64,000 nt of DNA from Chlamydomonas reinhardtii (lineage: Eukaryota > Chlorophyta > Chlorophyceae > Chlamydomonadales > Chlamydomonadaceae): contig NC_057018.1 of the NCBI RefSeq assembly GCF_000002595.2, positions 694,206 to 758,205 of the forward strand. Reading direction: 5' to 3'. The notes under the pieces were generated by a model. That model did no database searches. It had not been told where the DNA came from and was given only the letters and a program-made list of their open reading frames with translations. The position numbers and the translations under genes are program-made. Positions 41,677 to 55,114 of this stretch are shown one piece after another; within the stretch, counting starts at the first letter, position 1, and every line of letters begins with the position of its first letter.

Positions 41677-43209
41677 GCTGCTTTCGGCGCAGCCCCCGCC
41701 CCTGTTAGGACTTCTTCATTGGGCTTGGGCTCGGGCATGTAAACCCCCTCCCCCGGCGCCCCCAACCCACCCGCGAACCCCCGAATCCCGGCGTTCCAAT
41801 GTGATTGCCCCCCCCCCCCACACCCACACCCACCCACCCACACACACACGGCTCCGGCCCCGCCTCTCTCACACACACACGCACACACAAACATATACAC
41901 ACGCGCACCTTGGACAGGCCTTTGATCTTCTTGATGCAGAAGGTGAGCAGCTCCTTGCTCTCCAGCTCGGCAGTGACCCAGTGCTTGGGCGGCTGCAGGT
42001 AGCGGCCGCACTCCTTGCACCACAGGATGGTGCACTGGGAAGATAGGGGACAGACAGGGGCAGATGGGGGGGGGTGCAGAGAGGGGTTGGAGAGAAGAGG
42101 GTTGGAGAGGGGAGGGTTGGAGGGCGTTATGTAACTCATAATTAGGTAGGGAAGTGGTGCTTGAGGAGTGGTAGATGGTAGACAATCAGGGGGGTGAGGC
42201 AAGGGGGGTTAGAGGTCTTGGGCAAGCGGGTTACTAGGTTGGGAGGAGCGTGAAGGGGCGCCGGTCGGAAGGGGCTCCTCCCCATGGCTTCGCCCCACCC
42301 GCCGTCGCTATGACTCTGAGCCCGCCCCCCACCCCCCGCCCCACACACCCGCACACGCATACACCGGGTTCAGGTCCGGCCCCGCTCCCAATTGAGCCAA
42401 CCCTTACCCTGCCACACGGCTCTTCTTTTATACCCCTGGCCCCTCGCGACGGGCCAACCAATAGCCAGCTCCATCCATTTCTCTGCTGTCCTAGAGACGG
42501 CACGGCAGAGCGCCCAGAGGCGCCGAACCGGGGAATGCGCCATTCCCTCCTCCTCCTTGAAGGAAGGCAACCCCGACCCTGACTCGCCGAGCAGGAAACG
42601 CTCCCGACACAGCAGCCAACACACGCCGCCTCCCGCCAGCCCGCTGCAGCTACCACTGGCGCGCAGCACCCCCCCTTGCCAGCTGGAAGGCACCGCCCCC
42701 CCCTCCCTCGTATTAAGTATTGTGTATTGAGGAATGGCCCACCCCCAATCCCCCGCCCCGACGCCGGAACAGCTGCCGAGCAGCCGGCACTGCAGCCGAG
42801 CAGCAACGTGGCGCACCTGCTTCTGTATCCCCTCCGTAATGTCGACTTGCGACCGGATGCAGTTCACGCACATGTTGGACGGGTTGGGCAAAATGTTGGT
42901 GCCACAGAGACAGCAGAGCCTGCAAGGTCGGGAGCAGAGGTCACGCGTTTATAGCGAAAAGAAGGCGATGGGCATCGGCGCGGGCCGACACCGGCAAATG
43001 ACGCCTTTGTCGCCAATTTGCGCATATGCATTGGTAAACAGCTAAAACAACTTATCCCCGCCGCTGGCTGCCGCAGCCCGCAGGCACGTCGTGGCGGCTG
43101 GCAGGCCCTAGTTGTCACGCGACAGCTGCGCCCCCACACAAATCACTTACACATAGCCCTGCGTCTGCTGCGGCTGAAAAGTAGCCTGGCCGCCATATCC
43201 CAGCTCCAT
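34173..43209 (-). CDS. NMD3: 60S ribosomal export adaptor NMD3
   Basis: Fifteen exons: 43209-43151, 42919-42817, 42034-41909, 40268-40194, 39779-39654, 39291-39205, 38439-38362, 37918-37805, 37341-37210, 36977-36677, 36019-35919, 35484-35338, 35052-34957, 34603-34493, 34301-34173. All borders are GT-AG and all phases agree; 594 aa. The protein follows eukaryotic NMD3 collinearly: Cys pairs CCLC, CVNC, CKEC and CPDC (zinc-binding N-domain), VDAGFIWTEPHSKRIKVKL, NGAILQQTFVVDYVV, HNNTYNYKFTFSVEIVPLC, YVRTHLGNILHPGD, then a basic and finally acidic tail with LEELLDDLEGLAL, the likely CRM1 export signal. NMD3 binds the nascent 60S subunit in the nucleus and bridges it to CRM1. Residues ~331-367 are a Gly/Ser insertion absent from the human protein. 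Introns are rich in repeats. Confidence 0.96.
34818..34853 (-). repeat. Copy of the end of NMD3 exon 13 in the following intron
   Basis: Repeats the codons YKDAQGLAQ with the donor, about 140 bp downstream of the real exon end, with few changes and no in-phase acceptor. Also present at 28846-28881 in the other segment copy. Confidence 0.75.
36082..36493. repeat. Tandem duplication inside NMD3 intron 10
   Basis: A ~90-bp block (CACATACGCCA, ATTGGTGGGGCGGTG, CAGGGTTGCCACCAGC) occurs at 36082-36178 and 36313-36400. A linked block (TACTACGACGACGC, AGTAAGATGGCGCCCACGTG) occurs at about 36205-36248 and 36451-36493. The same pattern is in the other segment copy at 30110-30521. Confidence 0.75.
37669..37702 (-). 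repeat. Copy of the end of NMD3 exon 8 in the following intron
   Basis: Repeats codons for EIVPLCK and the donor GTGGGC about 135 bp downstream of the real exon end (37805), with similar pyrimidine-rich flanks. No usable acceptor directly before it. Confidence 0.75.
38599..38900. repeat. NMD3-intron repeat, copy 1
   Basis: About 300 bp starting ATGCAGTGGGACCGC and ending GGCGCGAGCG. It consists of two related halves, each with GGCCATCAG, CCGCATGCCCA and TTCGGAAAGACTAATCG. Copy 2 is at 40438-40731 and a right-half copy at about 41287-41390. No coding frame and no clear inverted ends. Confidence 0.8.
40438..40731. repeat. NMD3-intron repeat, copy 2
   Basis: Same two-part structure as 38599-38900, roughly 90% alike by eye, in the same orientation in a different intron. 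Confidence 0.8.
41287..41390. repeat. NMD3-intron repeat, right half only
   Basis: Matches the second half of the repeat unit (GGCCATCAGAAGGCTCGTAG through GGCGCGAGCG), in the same orientation. Confidence 0.75.
41592..41674. repeat. (CA)n microsatellite in NMD3 intron 3
   Basis: About 83 bp of uninterrupted CA. Confidence 0.95.
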
Positions 43210-45016
43210 TTTTGCTTGTTGCCGGTCCGGCCCCGCAGCTCCAGCCAACGGGTTGCCCTCGTGAGGCAGCAGCTAAATTATACTAAGAACCTTTTGCTCG
43301 CGTGGAACTTTAGGTCCCGAAGTTAGAAAGTCGAGCTGACTGGAAATGCAGTTTGGCCGAACCAGAGCGAAGCAGCCCTAATGTAACAGATATTTCTGAT
43401 CGAAACTAGAATGGCTTGGCACACGCATTACATCATCATCACGCGAGCTGCACAACGCAACGTCAGGCGCATCATGAAACACAATGCAGTTGCAGGCACG
43501 CACTGCGCAGTCGTGCCAACCCTCCGTGGACATGTACGCCACGAGAGTCCCAATCAGTCGAGTTGCTCAGGTATAATAGCAGCCCTTAACCCTATGCATC
43601 AGCAGACCAAGGACACCGTGACTGCTGCAGCACTTCCACTTGCACTCGGGATCGTCCGCTGCTGCCGCAGCCTTGGCCGCAGCGTCGCATCCGCGCACCC
43701 ATGCAGTTCGCCCTGCCTGGGTGTTCCCAATGCCTCCTGCTGCCCCACGCATACAGAACTCTTGCACCATTATGCACTCCCAATGCCGTCGCGAACAACA
43801 GGAGTCAAAAGGGAGCGAGCACAACCCGTGGCACGCCTGGCCCGCGCCCTTTCGTCATTGCACTGTTCGGCAGCAGCGCTCACTGCGTGGCCCGACCAAT
43901 GGGACCACCATCCAAAACCAACTAAGCCAACCAACACCTTGCCCGACATTCTTTTGCTTGCAGGCGCGGCTACCGTTGTGCGGCCGCTGTGTTCGATAGA
44001 TCTGCATACTCATGCACTGACATAAGCAACTGCTGTGCAACGAGCATGCCCTTTTGGAACTAAGTTCCTCTCACTTGCTGGTATCGAGATGTGGATTACA
44101 AGTGAAGGGACAGCCCGACAAGCGGGGGCACGCCGTACCCACGCCGCGAGGGGCCATCTTCGACCCAGAGAAACAACACTCCCCTGGTTGGCTGCCGACC
44201 TTCATAGTATTACGCACATGAGTCGAAGCCAAGCCAAAGCCCGCCAAAGCCCCACCGCCACGTAACACCCCTCATCTCGTTTAGGTCTTTTGGCGGCAGC
44301 ACCCACGCACAACAAGGCGCGACAGGCCAGAGGTCTGCCGACATCCCCAACAAACGCAAGCACCACTCATTTTCACTCGCCCGCAGACGATGGCTGGCGT
44401 CAGAGACGCGCAATGTCTTGGCCCGAAGGCCCACGTCTGGAAACGTCTGTGCCAAGGCACCACAAAGGGAAACCCAGCCGGAACTTGACCAGACCACCAG
44501 CACACCGTAACACCTCACCACGGGCACACCGCCCTCCACCCGCCCCACTAGCCAGTGAACTAGACCGACCCACCAAACAGGCCACACGCGCGCCCCGGAG
44601 GCGAACAGGCCCACCAGCCGCCCGGGCGCCCGGGCAACAGCCGGTATCGAGGAATGGTTCTGATCGTTGGGCCTTTCAGCCTGGCCCCACCGCTGCCTAG
44701 CTGTATCCCCGGCCGCACAAGACCCTGCACCCACTGCTGTCCTGGAAAGTGCAGGCCCAGATAGGCACTTGCAGCCTGTGCAGCCCACCATCCCCACCTA
44801 CCCTCCTCGTTGTTCGCCTCGTAACAGCGGCATGCAAGCGGGCAAACCCAGCCCAATCTCTTTTCCAGCCTCTACCTACAGTCCTTTCCTGAACGACAGC
44901 GCTAGCTCACGCCGCAGACTAGGTACATGCTGGAGTGAAGCACGGTACTTTGCTTCTTTTCTTCTTTGCAAAGGAAGTTCTCAAAGTAAAAGCGAGTGCG
45001 GCCGGTTGGGTAGATA
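43210..45016. other. NMD3 5' flank; no supportable gene
   Basis: The NMD3 promoter must lie at the left side. The longest frame (43411-44025, plus) has no motif and uneven composition, so it is not called. Confidence 0.45.
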
Positions 45017-45592
45017 CCGTACTGCCACGCTCAATTGGTGATTTTATAATTGGTGACAGTAAGAAATCGCGTTGGAATTAAACAGGCTGACACAGAGTTT
45101 GGTGATGGGCTCTGGCAGCAGCCAGGCCGAATTACACCCGTGTCACAGAATTGGTGATGGGACCCCCCGAATCGTACCCAGCGTCTCCGGCCCCGGCAGC
45201 TGCAACACAAGCCCCGGCGCTCTCCAGCCAACGTCCCACAGTACTTCTGCTGCTCAGCTTCACAACCACGCACCCAGCAGCACCGTACCGTACGGTATGC
45301 AACACAAGCCCCGCGCTTGCAGGCGCAGTCAGGCGCTATCCAGCCAATGTCCCACAGCTTAAGCTGCTTAGGGCCTTTGGGGGCTACACTGAGCATTGTG
45401 CGTACACTATTGCTTAGTATAGGAATAGCGTCACTAGCCAAAGCAGCCTCTTTGCGTGTTTTCGCCCGACTTGGATTCAGAGTGCACAGGAATTGGTGAC
45501 GGGCTCTGGCAAATCCTAGTCGACATTGTTCCCTGCTACCAAATTGGTGATTTTCACCAATTTGGTGTCACCAATTGAGCGTGGCAGTACGG
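45017..45592. mobile_element. Non-autonomous TIR DNA transposon with subterminal repeats
   Basis: A perfect 25-bp terminal inverted repeat starts CCGTACTGCCACGCTCAATT, and the element is flanked by TA on both sides. The motif ATTGGTGA recurs at least six times inside (near 45032, 45048, 45098, 45151, 45491 and 45542), like transposase-binding subterminal repeats. A ~70-bp internal block is duplicated (about 45195-45250 and 45298-45365). It has no coding frame. The superfamily is uncertain; TA flanks would suit Tc1/mariner-like elements but could be chance. Confidence 0.75.
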
Positions 45593-48500
45593 TAGTACCC
45601 ACCGTAATGCAGCAGGGCCCGAGCGAGGGCCCGCCGGGGCAGCGGCTTACGTCCAACCCCGCAACGCAAGTTCAGCCTATTTACACAATGCAATCACACG
45701 TACGTGCGTGAACCCGCGTATGTGGATTGGCATGCGGACCGACCTGCTGCTTGCAACGGCCTGCTTGCGCATAGTATGTAGCCGCAGGACATGGAAGAGA
45801 TAGACAAGAAACGGAGCACCCGCCGTATTTATTCACATGGCCTGCATCCTGTCACCGCTGCATGCAGTCGCCCAAGGGCCGCCGAAGCAAAGAGAGGGCC
45901 GCCCAAAGGCCGACCAAACAAAACCACCAGCCTCCTCCACGCTCCACAGGTGCCACAATAAACTACAATCATGCCACAATGGTAATTATGACTCTCTCTT
46001 CCAAATACAAGTACTGAATTTGCGTGTGTTGGTTGGTTCTCTCTCCCAAAATACAAGTACTGGGTTTGCGCGTGTGTTCCATTGGCATCGTTTGTACCGG
46101 TCTCGAGGACAAGAATGGTGGCTCTCCCTATCAAGGGAGAAGTGGGCTGCGTCCACGCCCCGTTGGTGCATGCCTGCGTTTCCCACAAGTCTCGAAAGTA
46201 CCTCATCTCCCGGGCATAGCCCGGTCAAACCACCGCGACCACCTCCCGTTGCCTCCAGCACACGCACTACACTCACGCGAAGCCCCAAGGAGCCACCCAA
46301 CCGACATCACCACAACATCCATCTGCTAAGCACTGCCTCCCCTACATATGTACCCGCCCATCCATGGGTCAGGCCGCAACGGTACGGCCCACATGCATCA
46401 ACCGCGAGTTACTCCCACGTTCGTTAACAGGGATTGCCGCACTCCATCCAAGCAAGCAGCTGCATACCGGCAGAAACACGTACATATGACCCGGCCCGCC
46501 CATTCGTGACGGGTTTAGGAACTCTCACTTCCGATCCTGTAACCCATCATCATCGCGTCCTGTCTGCCAATCCACGTGCGTGCGCGCTGCAAGCCAACGC
46601 CTAGCGCGCTTCAGAAGGAGTGACAGGCGATTGCAGCTATGTGACGCCACCAATCAAGTTTTCAGTGAAATCTAATAAAGGCGCCTTACTTGTTCTTGCG
46701 CATGTGCGTACCCCGCCGCCACACGTTCTTATCTCCCGGCATGCATCCTTGCGGGTCTGCGCTAATTAGGCAGGCCCCATCCACAGCCCGTGCAGATTCA
46801 GACAAAGCGGCAGCAGCAGTCAGCGGCAGTTGGCGACATGCATGCATCAAGTATGTGCAGCGCCCGCTCTCCGCCACATCGCTCCAACGCCCGCCCAGCG
46901 CACCAGCAGTACGAACCACGCACACATATATACATGTTCCATGTATGTATGTAAGCGTGATGATGAGTAGCTTTGCGCGATGCGTAGCTTAGCTTAGGCT
47001 CATACGCATGCCTTGGGTCTCGCCTTACTTGACACCACCGATTAAATCTCCTCATTCGCTGGCCTCGCAGCATTCGCCAGACATGCCCAGACATTCATTC
47101 ACAACGTGCGACAGCTAGCAACGACAGCCTTCGGTGGCGTGTCTGCGGTGGGCGTCATGACAGACCATAATTTTTAAAGTGTTAGTGTAGGAAGTAAGCG
47201 CAAATGCGAATTCGTGCCACGCTCACGCCACGTCTGAAGCTTCCCGCCCGCAACTGCAACAGGCAGCAGGAAGGTCCGATGGAGGTGCCCAAGCGCATAC
47301 ACAAAAACGCGTCCGGTATAGCAAGGCGAGATGTGCCTGCTTTGCTCACATGCGTTGTCCCACCAGCCAGCCCGCCAGCTAGCCAGCGCGCAAGCCAAAC
47401 CTTCCCTGCCAGCTGTATGTACCAGCAGTAGCAGCAGGCACCAGCTGGCTAAGCCGCCACACAAGCTTCCCGAAAGTACCCAGTTGCGTGGCATATGAGC
47501 ACACGCACACGCACACGCGCACACGCGCACACACACGTAGTTCACCAAGCTACTTGGAATAATCCTCCGTTGTGAGGTAGGGTATGCCGTCTATTATGTA
47601 GCGCACGTTGTGGGGGCATGAGAAACAGCATCATCAGAGTGCGTCGCCACTTCTCGCCGGTGCGCCAGTCAAGCCAGTCATCCACAAAGATAGATCGGCG
47701 GCCAATTAACAGCAATCCGGGCATCCGTAGCACCAACAGCAGCAGAGTATGTGGTGCCCACCCATGCGTCAGTCATTGATAATGTTTTGCCTGCCGAGCG
47801 ACATGCACTGCGGCGCATTGCGACATCAGCCTACCTCCATCCATACGCGTGCGTGCGTCGCTCTCCGTGCGTCCCGTGCAAACGCTAGCTTCACCCGGTG
47901 GTGTCAGGACGCCCCCGCCTACTTCACAAACTCGGCTTGACGCACAATCTCGGTAGGTAGGGACAACGCACACAAGCAGGGTACGTCGGGCGCCGGTACG
48001 TAGGGCCGGTCAGGGTTGCCATCGATCAACGTCTGGCCCTATGTATGCCCACAGGTAAAGTAAGCAAGCCAACTAGGAAAACGGCGGGGCAGGCCGTGTG
48101 TGCACGTGCGTTTCTCCTTTATATGTACATACGTCTGTGCAGCAGCAAATCAAGCCACCCAAGCAGCACTGTGCATCTCTCGCAATAGTCCTGTTGAGCA
48201 TCCACATACACCGCTATTGCTTGCCATTTACTACGATCGATTGATTGGTTTAGGGCATACAAACGCATGCATGCCTCCGTCCCCTGCAAGCAAAATCCCA
48301 ATTTAACATCAGCATGGGTGGGCTGTGGCACGCCTACGGGCGACATTACCAAGATGACCCTCCATCCATGACCGTCCACACCCTGTATGTACGAGCCCCC
48401 CGCAAGCCCCGAGCGCCAATCAACAAGCACGCTAGGTGAAGCCGCCGTCCGGTCGTCTACAGACAGGGTAGCAGGCACTCTTGAAACCCCCACCCCTCCC

Positions 48501-49915
48501 ACCCCCGCAGCATCAATTCAGCCAACCCCAAGTGTGCATCCCCATTCACAACTAACCCCGCATGCACACAAGACCCGCTGATGCAGCTCCCTCTCTCACC
48601 CAACTCGCCCAATCGAACAGGCGGTCGTTAAAAACAAAGTGCGCTGTGCTTTGATTGCTCGCGCGCCATCGGCAAGGCACAAACATCAGAAATGCAAGGC
48701 ATGCTGAATGGATTGTGAGCATCATCGTATTGATTGGAGCATGAGAACACACACACAAAGCACATTATTACCCTACTACTTCTTTCAATCAACTTCATGC
48801 GGGTAGGGATAGGCACGGAAGGCTCGCCAGAGCGAGCGCTCAACAATAACCTTGAGAGAAACAATGACAGACACACTCTCAACCCTCCATCCCACAGCGG
48901 CTGTATGCGTGCATGCAAGCCAGCGCCCAACGGCCGTGTGTGTGTGCGTGTACACATACACACGCACACTACTTGTGCCGTGGACGGCCGTGCTTCTGAT
49001 GACCTGATATGATCACAGCAGCATCGCCCGCGCACAAGCACACGCACCGGCCGCGTCCGGTGTAATCCCCACCTGCTGACCACCTGGGATGCATGCATGC
49101 TCGCTCATCATCATTAGCAGCAGGTAGGAAATGAAACGTACATGTGAACATGGACATGCCCGCATGCTGCCTAGCAGGCATCCACGCAGCGCAGGTCCGT
49201 AGGCGCATGCATGGCGCAACATCAGCCACGCAGAAGACATAGCATCTGTCGTATGCCCGTGCGCGCACCATCCACTTCATCGAACCAGCCGTTCATCATC
49301 TCCACACAACGTACGTACGTCAAGAAAGGTGCGGTGTCTATCTGGCTAGCGTATAGCTGACACGCATCCCGCCGCCAGCTCCCATTCATGATCCCAAGAA
49401 CAAAACCCACATGCACGCACGATGCTCCTGCCTGGCAACCCCGACTCATCATGGTCGTACGTACCATACGTGCTTGCGTGCGTGCTCGTCGCATATCATC
49501 AACAAATCTATTGTTCCAAGCAGTTCTTCGCACATCGGCTTTCGTCCGCCGCCGCCACCACCGCTTATTACTTCACGGTGTTTTCCACATATCAAGCCGC
49601 ACACCAGCAGCCGCCTTGCAACATACAGTTTGCTGCGTGCATGGTAAGGGCTTGCATGGCATTGTAATGTAGCCGCTCACACGCGACATACACAGCCACC
49701 TGCCCAGCCGGCTCACATTAGTAATAAGACTCCACCGACCCACCGCCGTGACATCCCAACTAACCGCCGCGACCGCTCGCTGAAAATGGAGCTAGCAGCA
49801 AGTAAGCCAACAGCAATCACTTCAAGACTGCCGCCGCCTGCACGCACTAGCTAGCCAGCCAGCGAGCACGCAAGCAACTTCCCACGCACACAAGCAACTA
49901 CCCCCATTACTCTAA
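45593..49915. other. Long gene-poor stretch downstream of the KH gene
   Basis: No supportable gene on either strand. Holds a two-copy ~46-bp tandem repeat (45991-46082) and a CA/CG-alternating run (47497-47537). Part may be a long 3' UTR of the KH gene. Confidence 0.45.
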
Positions 49916-52900
49916 TTACTCAAGACCATAGCCACCTCCATAGTACGACTGCTGCTGCCCGCCGCCGCCACCGCCGCCGCCGCCACCTCGAGCAGAAGCG
50001 TCAGGCGGCGCAAGCATGTAGGTCCCTGCCGCGCCGCCTGCGCCGCCGCCAACGCCGCTCATGCCAACGCCAACGCCAGCAGCAGATGCAGGCGAGTCGT
50101 AGATGTCCACGCCAGCGGCGTGCCCGCCGCCCGCAAGGAGGGCTTGAGCGGCCTCCAGCGCAGATGCCCCAGCCGCCGCCGCTGACGGCCCGGCGGCGCC
50201 GCCGCCGCCGCCACGGTTTCCGCCAGCACCGCCGCCAGCACCGCCGCCAGCGACGTGAAAGAGGCGGCCGCCGGCGCCGCCAGCCGCCATGAGGGACGAC
50301 GCTGACGCGGCTCCCTGGTCCGATGCGTAGAGGAAATGATCGGCGGCGGCTGTGGAGGTGGCCGTGGCGCCTAATCCGCCGCCGCCGCCGCCGCCCATGC
50401 CCATGCCTCCGCCGCCGATGCCGATGCCGCCGGTGGCATAGTACTGGATCTGCGGCGGCTGTGGGTGCTGCCCCAGCTGGTGCTGATTGGATCCGCTGGA
50501 CAGCTGGATGACACCTGTAATATTACGTGACATGCGTGGCGCAAGAGATAAATAGTGTTATTAGAGCGGCGCGAAGCCGCGAGTAGTAGTGCATAGGTGG
50601 GCTGCAGTTGTCAGATATATATAGACGCGGGCAGCATATCCCAGAAGGTACATATACCCACGTAAGCGATTATTTCCGGCAACGCCCGTGTTGCGTACAG
50701 CAGCAGCGGCTGCTGAATTCCACGCACTGCGCGCGGATAGCGAGCACAGCAGCTGCGTGCGCAGCAAGCACAAGCGCGCGCTCTTGCAGCAGCCGGCCTA
50801 GCCAAACGCAAGCAAGGACTAAGCGCACTGAATGCCACACGTGTTGCGGTGTTGAAGTTGATGCGACGGACAACTGTGTAGCTAGGAGACAAGTGAGCTT
50901 TACGTAAGCGCTTACGTAAAGCTCACTTGCGTCGGTCGTCGATTATCATAAAATACGTGGGCAACGCAACACGCAGTTTTACTGATCACGTATAGTCGCC
51001 TAGCTGGCACGCAAGGCTAAGGCTTTCATATGGGACGTGGCTGTGAATAAAGTAAAAATGAAGCCACGACTAGATCGTGCGACTAGATAGGTGCATATTA
51101 AAGCATGTTAGTTCAAGAGCATGCTTGCAGCTTATTATACAGCACAGACAAATGATGACGCAATGCATCGAGCTTCATGTTATGCGCTATCCTTCCCACG
51201 CACGCACCTGTCCCTCCTGCTGGCCTGCCGCCGTTGCCTCCTGCTGGCCCGAGACCAGCCGCTGTCAGGTTGGCGTATTCCATCGGGCTGAAGAAAACAG
51301 GCCCCGAGTAGCCAGGCGCCGAGATAACGTTGTACACTGCGGCACAAATGGAAGACCGGCAGGCATAAGCTTGTCCGCGGTGTAATAAATAGCGTGCAGG
51401 CCAGTCATGCGTGCCAGTAATGTGCGAACAGCAAATTGATTGGATGGTACGTTTATTATCGTCTGCTGGATGGCTCGTAGAGAGCGGGTACGGTCAGGGA
51501 CTATGCGCGCACAGTGAGTACGGTATCGTTTCATTGCCAGGCGCGAAGAGTAGTAGAAATAGAATGGATACACCCTGCCGTCGGCAAGTGGTGTTATTAC
51601 TAAGGGAGTTGGGGGAGATGAGGAGACGGGTCAGGCCCGCCGCCTCCTGCACGCCCCTACTACCGAGCATGGGCGGTAGGCGGGCGGGCGGGACAAGCCC
51701 GCACTCCGCCAGCCAGGCAGGATATAAAGTCAAGACAAATAGCAGTCAGATCACGCGACAGAGTCATTAAAGCGGCTCTGCAGGAGCACGCCGCTACAAA
51801 AGACGTAGCAGGTACGGCCAAGGCCTAGCGCGCGTATACGAATACACGGTAAATGGTATGTACAGCAGCTTAAACTTTGCTGCGCGAATGCAGAATGCGG
51901 TAATTAGGATATATTCAGAGCGTGTGGGAACCAGGCGAGACACATATACGGTATGCACTAGCACAGCAGCGATCGAGAAGTGTGCAGCACACCTCTGGCG
52001 CGAATCCATTCGCTACGCACGGCTACATAAACCTGAACTACTGATAATTTTATGCTGCTGTAAATATCATTTGGATGGGTGCGTGCTTGGCACGAACCAC
52101 GCGCTTGGCAGGCTTGGGTTGACGCAAGTCTCAATGGGATGTGTAACTAGCCAGCAGCAGGATTCGAGTACGCGTACGTGCGTGTGCATGAGTGTGGGGG
52201 GCGGGCGGGACGACGTAGCAGCATTAATGGATGGACCCGCCGCAAGTAAGATGCATGCATGGTTTATGCCTTTCACCACGAGCAGTTTGTCCGCGTAATT
52301 ACGCTGCGCTAATTTCACAACGGCATATCATAAACAATCATGCAAGGACCCAGATAACTAGCTATGAAAATATTCGGTCTATCACAGCTGTATCACCAAC
52401 AGCTGGCCCCATCCACCATGTACGCAAGCGCTGTTCGATTGAGCTAGCTGCGGCGCATGCTCTATGCGTGCGTTGCGTTGATCATGATGAGTGACTCGCA
52501 CTTAGACAGCAAATATGCAGAAAATAGGTGATTCATCCGCCAGGCAACTACCGAGATAGACACGTGCATGCAATCCGTGATGCAATCAATCTACGCTCGG
52601 TCGCGGCAGCAAATACAGCAAACGTGGCCAGCAGCGGCGCAGGCCGCTATGCAAGCGACGGACTCGTGTTAGTTGTTGGGCATTTGTGCATCTCGACATA
52701 TTTACACTTTTATTTAGTATGTTTAGTACGGTAGTCATTCAATGACTTGCCACATCGTGCACGTGCGCAGCAATTGCGATCGAGCCGCTATCTGCCCTGG
52801 GCTCCCACACATGTATTTGTTATATGTATGGTACTGTCCCCAACCGCCCAATCAACCCTGATCCTATCCAACGAACCGTTACTAACGTCGCCATCCCCAC

Positions 52901-53393
52901 ATGTATGTGTTTGCGTGCGCCTTCAGCTGGCAGAAAAAGAATGGAAATAGAGACACCCTACCTGCCATGGCCAACCACGTGATTTAAATTACGGGAGTTC
53001 GAGTTCTACTACTTGCATGCCGCCCTCCCCCCCTTTTCCACCATCGTCATTTCATAGGTGAATGGCTATAGCCCCATAGCAAGCCGCCTAGCTAGCCCCC
53101 TCCGTATCACTGCCATACCCCCGGCCCATCCAGCCCTCCACCCACCTGGCCCCGGCAGCGGCGTCGTGGACATCTGCATTGGCTGCAGTGGCTGCATCGG
53201 CTGTGCGTGTGGGCAGAGGAATAACAGCGGCCACGATGCACATGGGAGACATGTGTATCAGGTATTGACGATGCGCTAAGAAACTAAATGCAAACGGCGG
53301 AGACGGATATCCAAGCTTGCTTGCAGGCAATCAGCAGATAGCTAGCCGCGGGGAGGCAAACGCACAACGCACAACGCACAACGCGCACGCGCA

Positions 53394-53454
<61 letters not shown>

Positions 53455-55114
53455 AGAAAAACACACACACACACACACACATTTGCATTTGCCGTCATGC
53501 ATGCGCCCATGCCGTCCCCCGCCTGTTTACTTGCTCGTGGTCGCCCACCCTCCGTCTCTTTCCTAAATCGCGCAACCCCTAGTATAGTTAATTGGGCTGG
53601 GACTGGGCTGCGTGTTTGCTCTTGCTAGTCGCGCGCCGCCGCGCTAACATGTTCCTTCGCTCTTGTTCGTGACACTCCCCTGCTGCCGCCCTGTGCTCTG
53701 TTGTTTTCTTATTCGCTCGTAGGTGAGAATTTCATCGAGGATTGGGCGGGAGCTTGGACTTAGCGGCCAGGAGTAGCGACGCGGAGCTGGGAATTGTAGG
53801 AGTGCCTGGGCCTCACGGTACCGTGAGCACATGCATGGGTTTGCACCCTTGAGAGCGTGTGGACACTAATCCCCCCTCGAGGTTAGAGTAGCGGGGGTTG
53901 CGCGATTTCCGGTTGGTAAGACCGGCGGCTCAACGCAGCAGGTATGCGAGGTAACTTCAGGTAACATCCGTAAACCGTCGCTTTGCTGCATCGCATACAC
54001 TGTCTTTGCGCAACGTTTTCCTTGTGCTCTTTAACACAAGTGCGCGAGCCGGTTCATGTCCCGCGGGCGTGCCGGGGCCTCTAGGGCTCGTGTTTTAGCG
54101 ACTTGATTTGTGAGTGTATGGACAATTTCTGGTGGTGAAATTGCCCTATGCTCACAAATCTGTCGAAGGGTAATTTTCGGCGTCCTACTCAGTGCTGTGC
54201 TGCGTGCCGTCGCGTCTGGACGATGCTACCGAAAATTGCTATCTTGTCGGAGTTTTGGGCACTAGGCCTGGAGCCCGTTCCGCGGGGTCGGGGACCGGGC
54301 TGGGGGCCTTGTGGCGCCTCGGGCGCGCCGTGTTCCTCCTGCTTGTCGCGTTCCTCTGATTTGCGCCATAACCTGTACTGACTTTGGGCCCGCCCTCCCC
54401 GTGCCGCTGCCCCGCGGCATCGACGTCCCCATAAGCTGTACGTGTACTTGGACCTGGTGCTACATGGCCGCATGAGGGGAGTACCTAGCGTGTGCCGCCT
54501 CCGTCACACCATGGAGTGGGGAGCGGGGGTTTTTCCCCCGCCAGCCCATGGTGCTGACACCCCATTTGCATTTGCCGTCATGCATGCGCCCATGCCGTCC
54601 CCCGCCTGTTTACTTGCTCGTGGTCGCCCACCCTCCGTCTCTTTCCTAAATCGCGCAACCCCTAGTATAGTTAATTGGGCTGGGACTGGGCTGCGTGTTT
54701 GCTCTTGCTAGTCGCGCGCCGCCGCGCTAACATGTTCCTTCGCTCTTGTTCGTGACACTCCCCTGCTGCCGCCCTGTGCTCTGTTGTTTTCTTATTCGCT
54801 CGTAGGTGAGAATTTCATCGAGGATTGGGCGGGAGCTTGGACTTAGCGGCCAGGAGTAGCGACGCGGAGCTGGGAATTGTAGGAGTGCCTGGGCCTCACG
54901 GTACCGTGAGCACATGCATGGGTTTGCACCCTTGAGAGCGTGTGGACACTAATCCCCCCTCGAGGTTAGAGTAGCGGGGGTTGCGCGATTTCCGGTTGGT
55001 AAGACCGGCGGCTCACCGCAGCAGGTATGCGAGGTAACTTCAGGTAACATCCGTAAACCGTCGCTTTGCTGCATCGCATACACTGTCTTTGCGCAACGTT
55101 TTCCTTGTGCTCTT

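Noticed and set aside
43411-44025. 204-residue plus-strand frame upstream of NMD3
   Set aside because: Uneven composition, no motif, and no exon partners; likely chance in a gene-poor stretch.
44210-44797. 195-residue minus-strand frame
   Set aside because: Lacks an ordered composition or recognisable family; overlapping frames of similar length on both strands.
53880-53960. Hammerhead ribozyme in the 558-bp repeat
   Set aside because: A small stem (CCGGTTGGTAAGACCGG) is present, but the invariant CTGANGA and GAAA core is not seen in the right positions.
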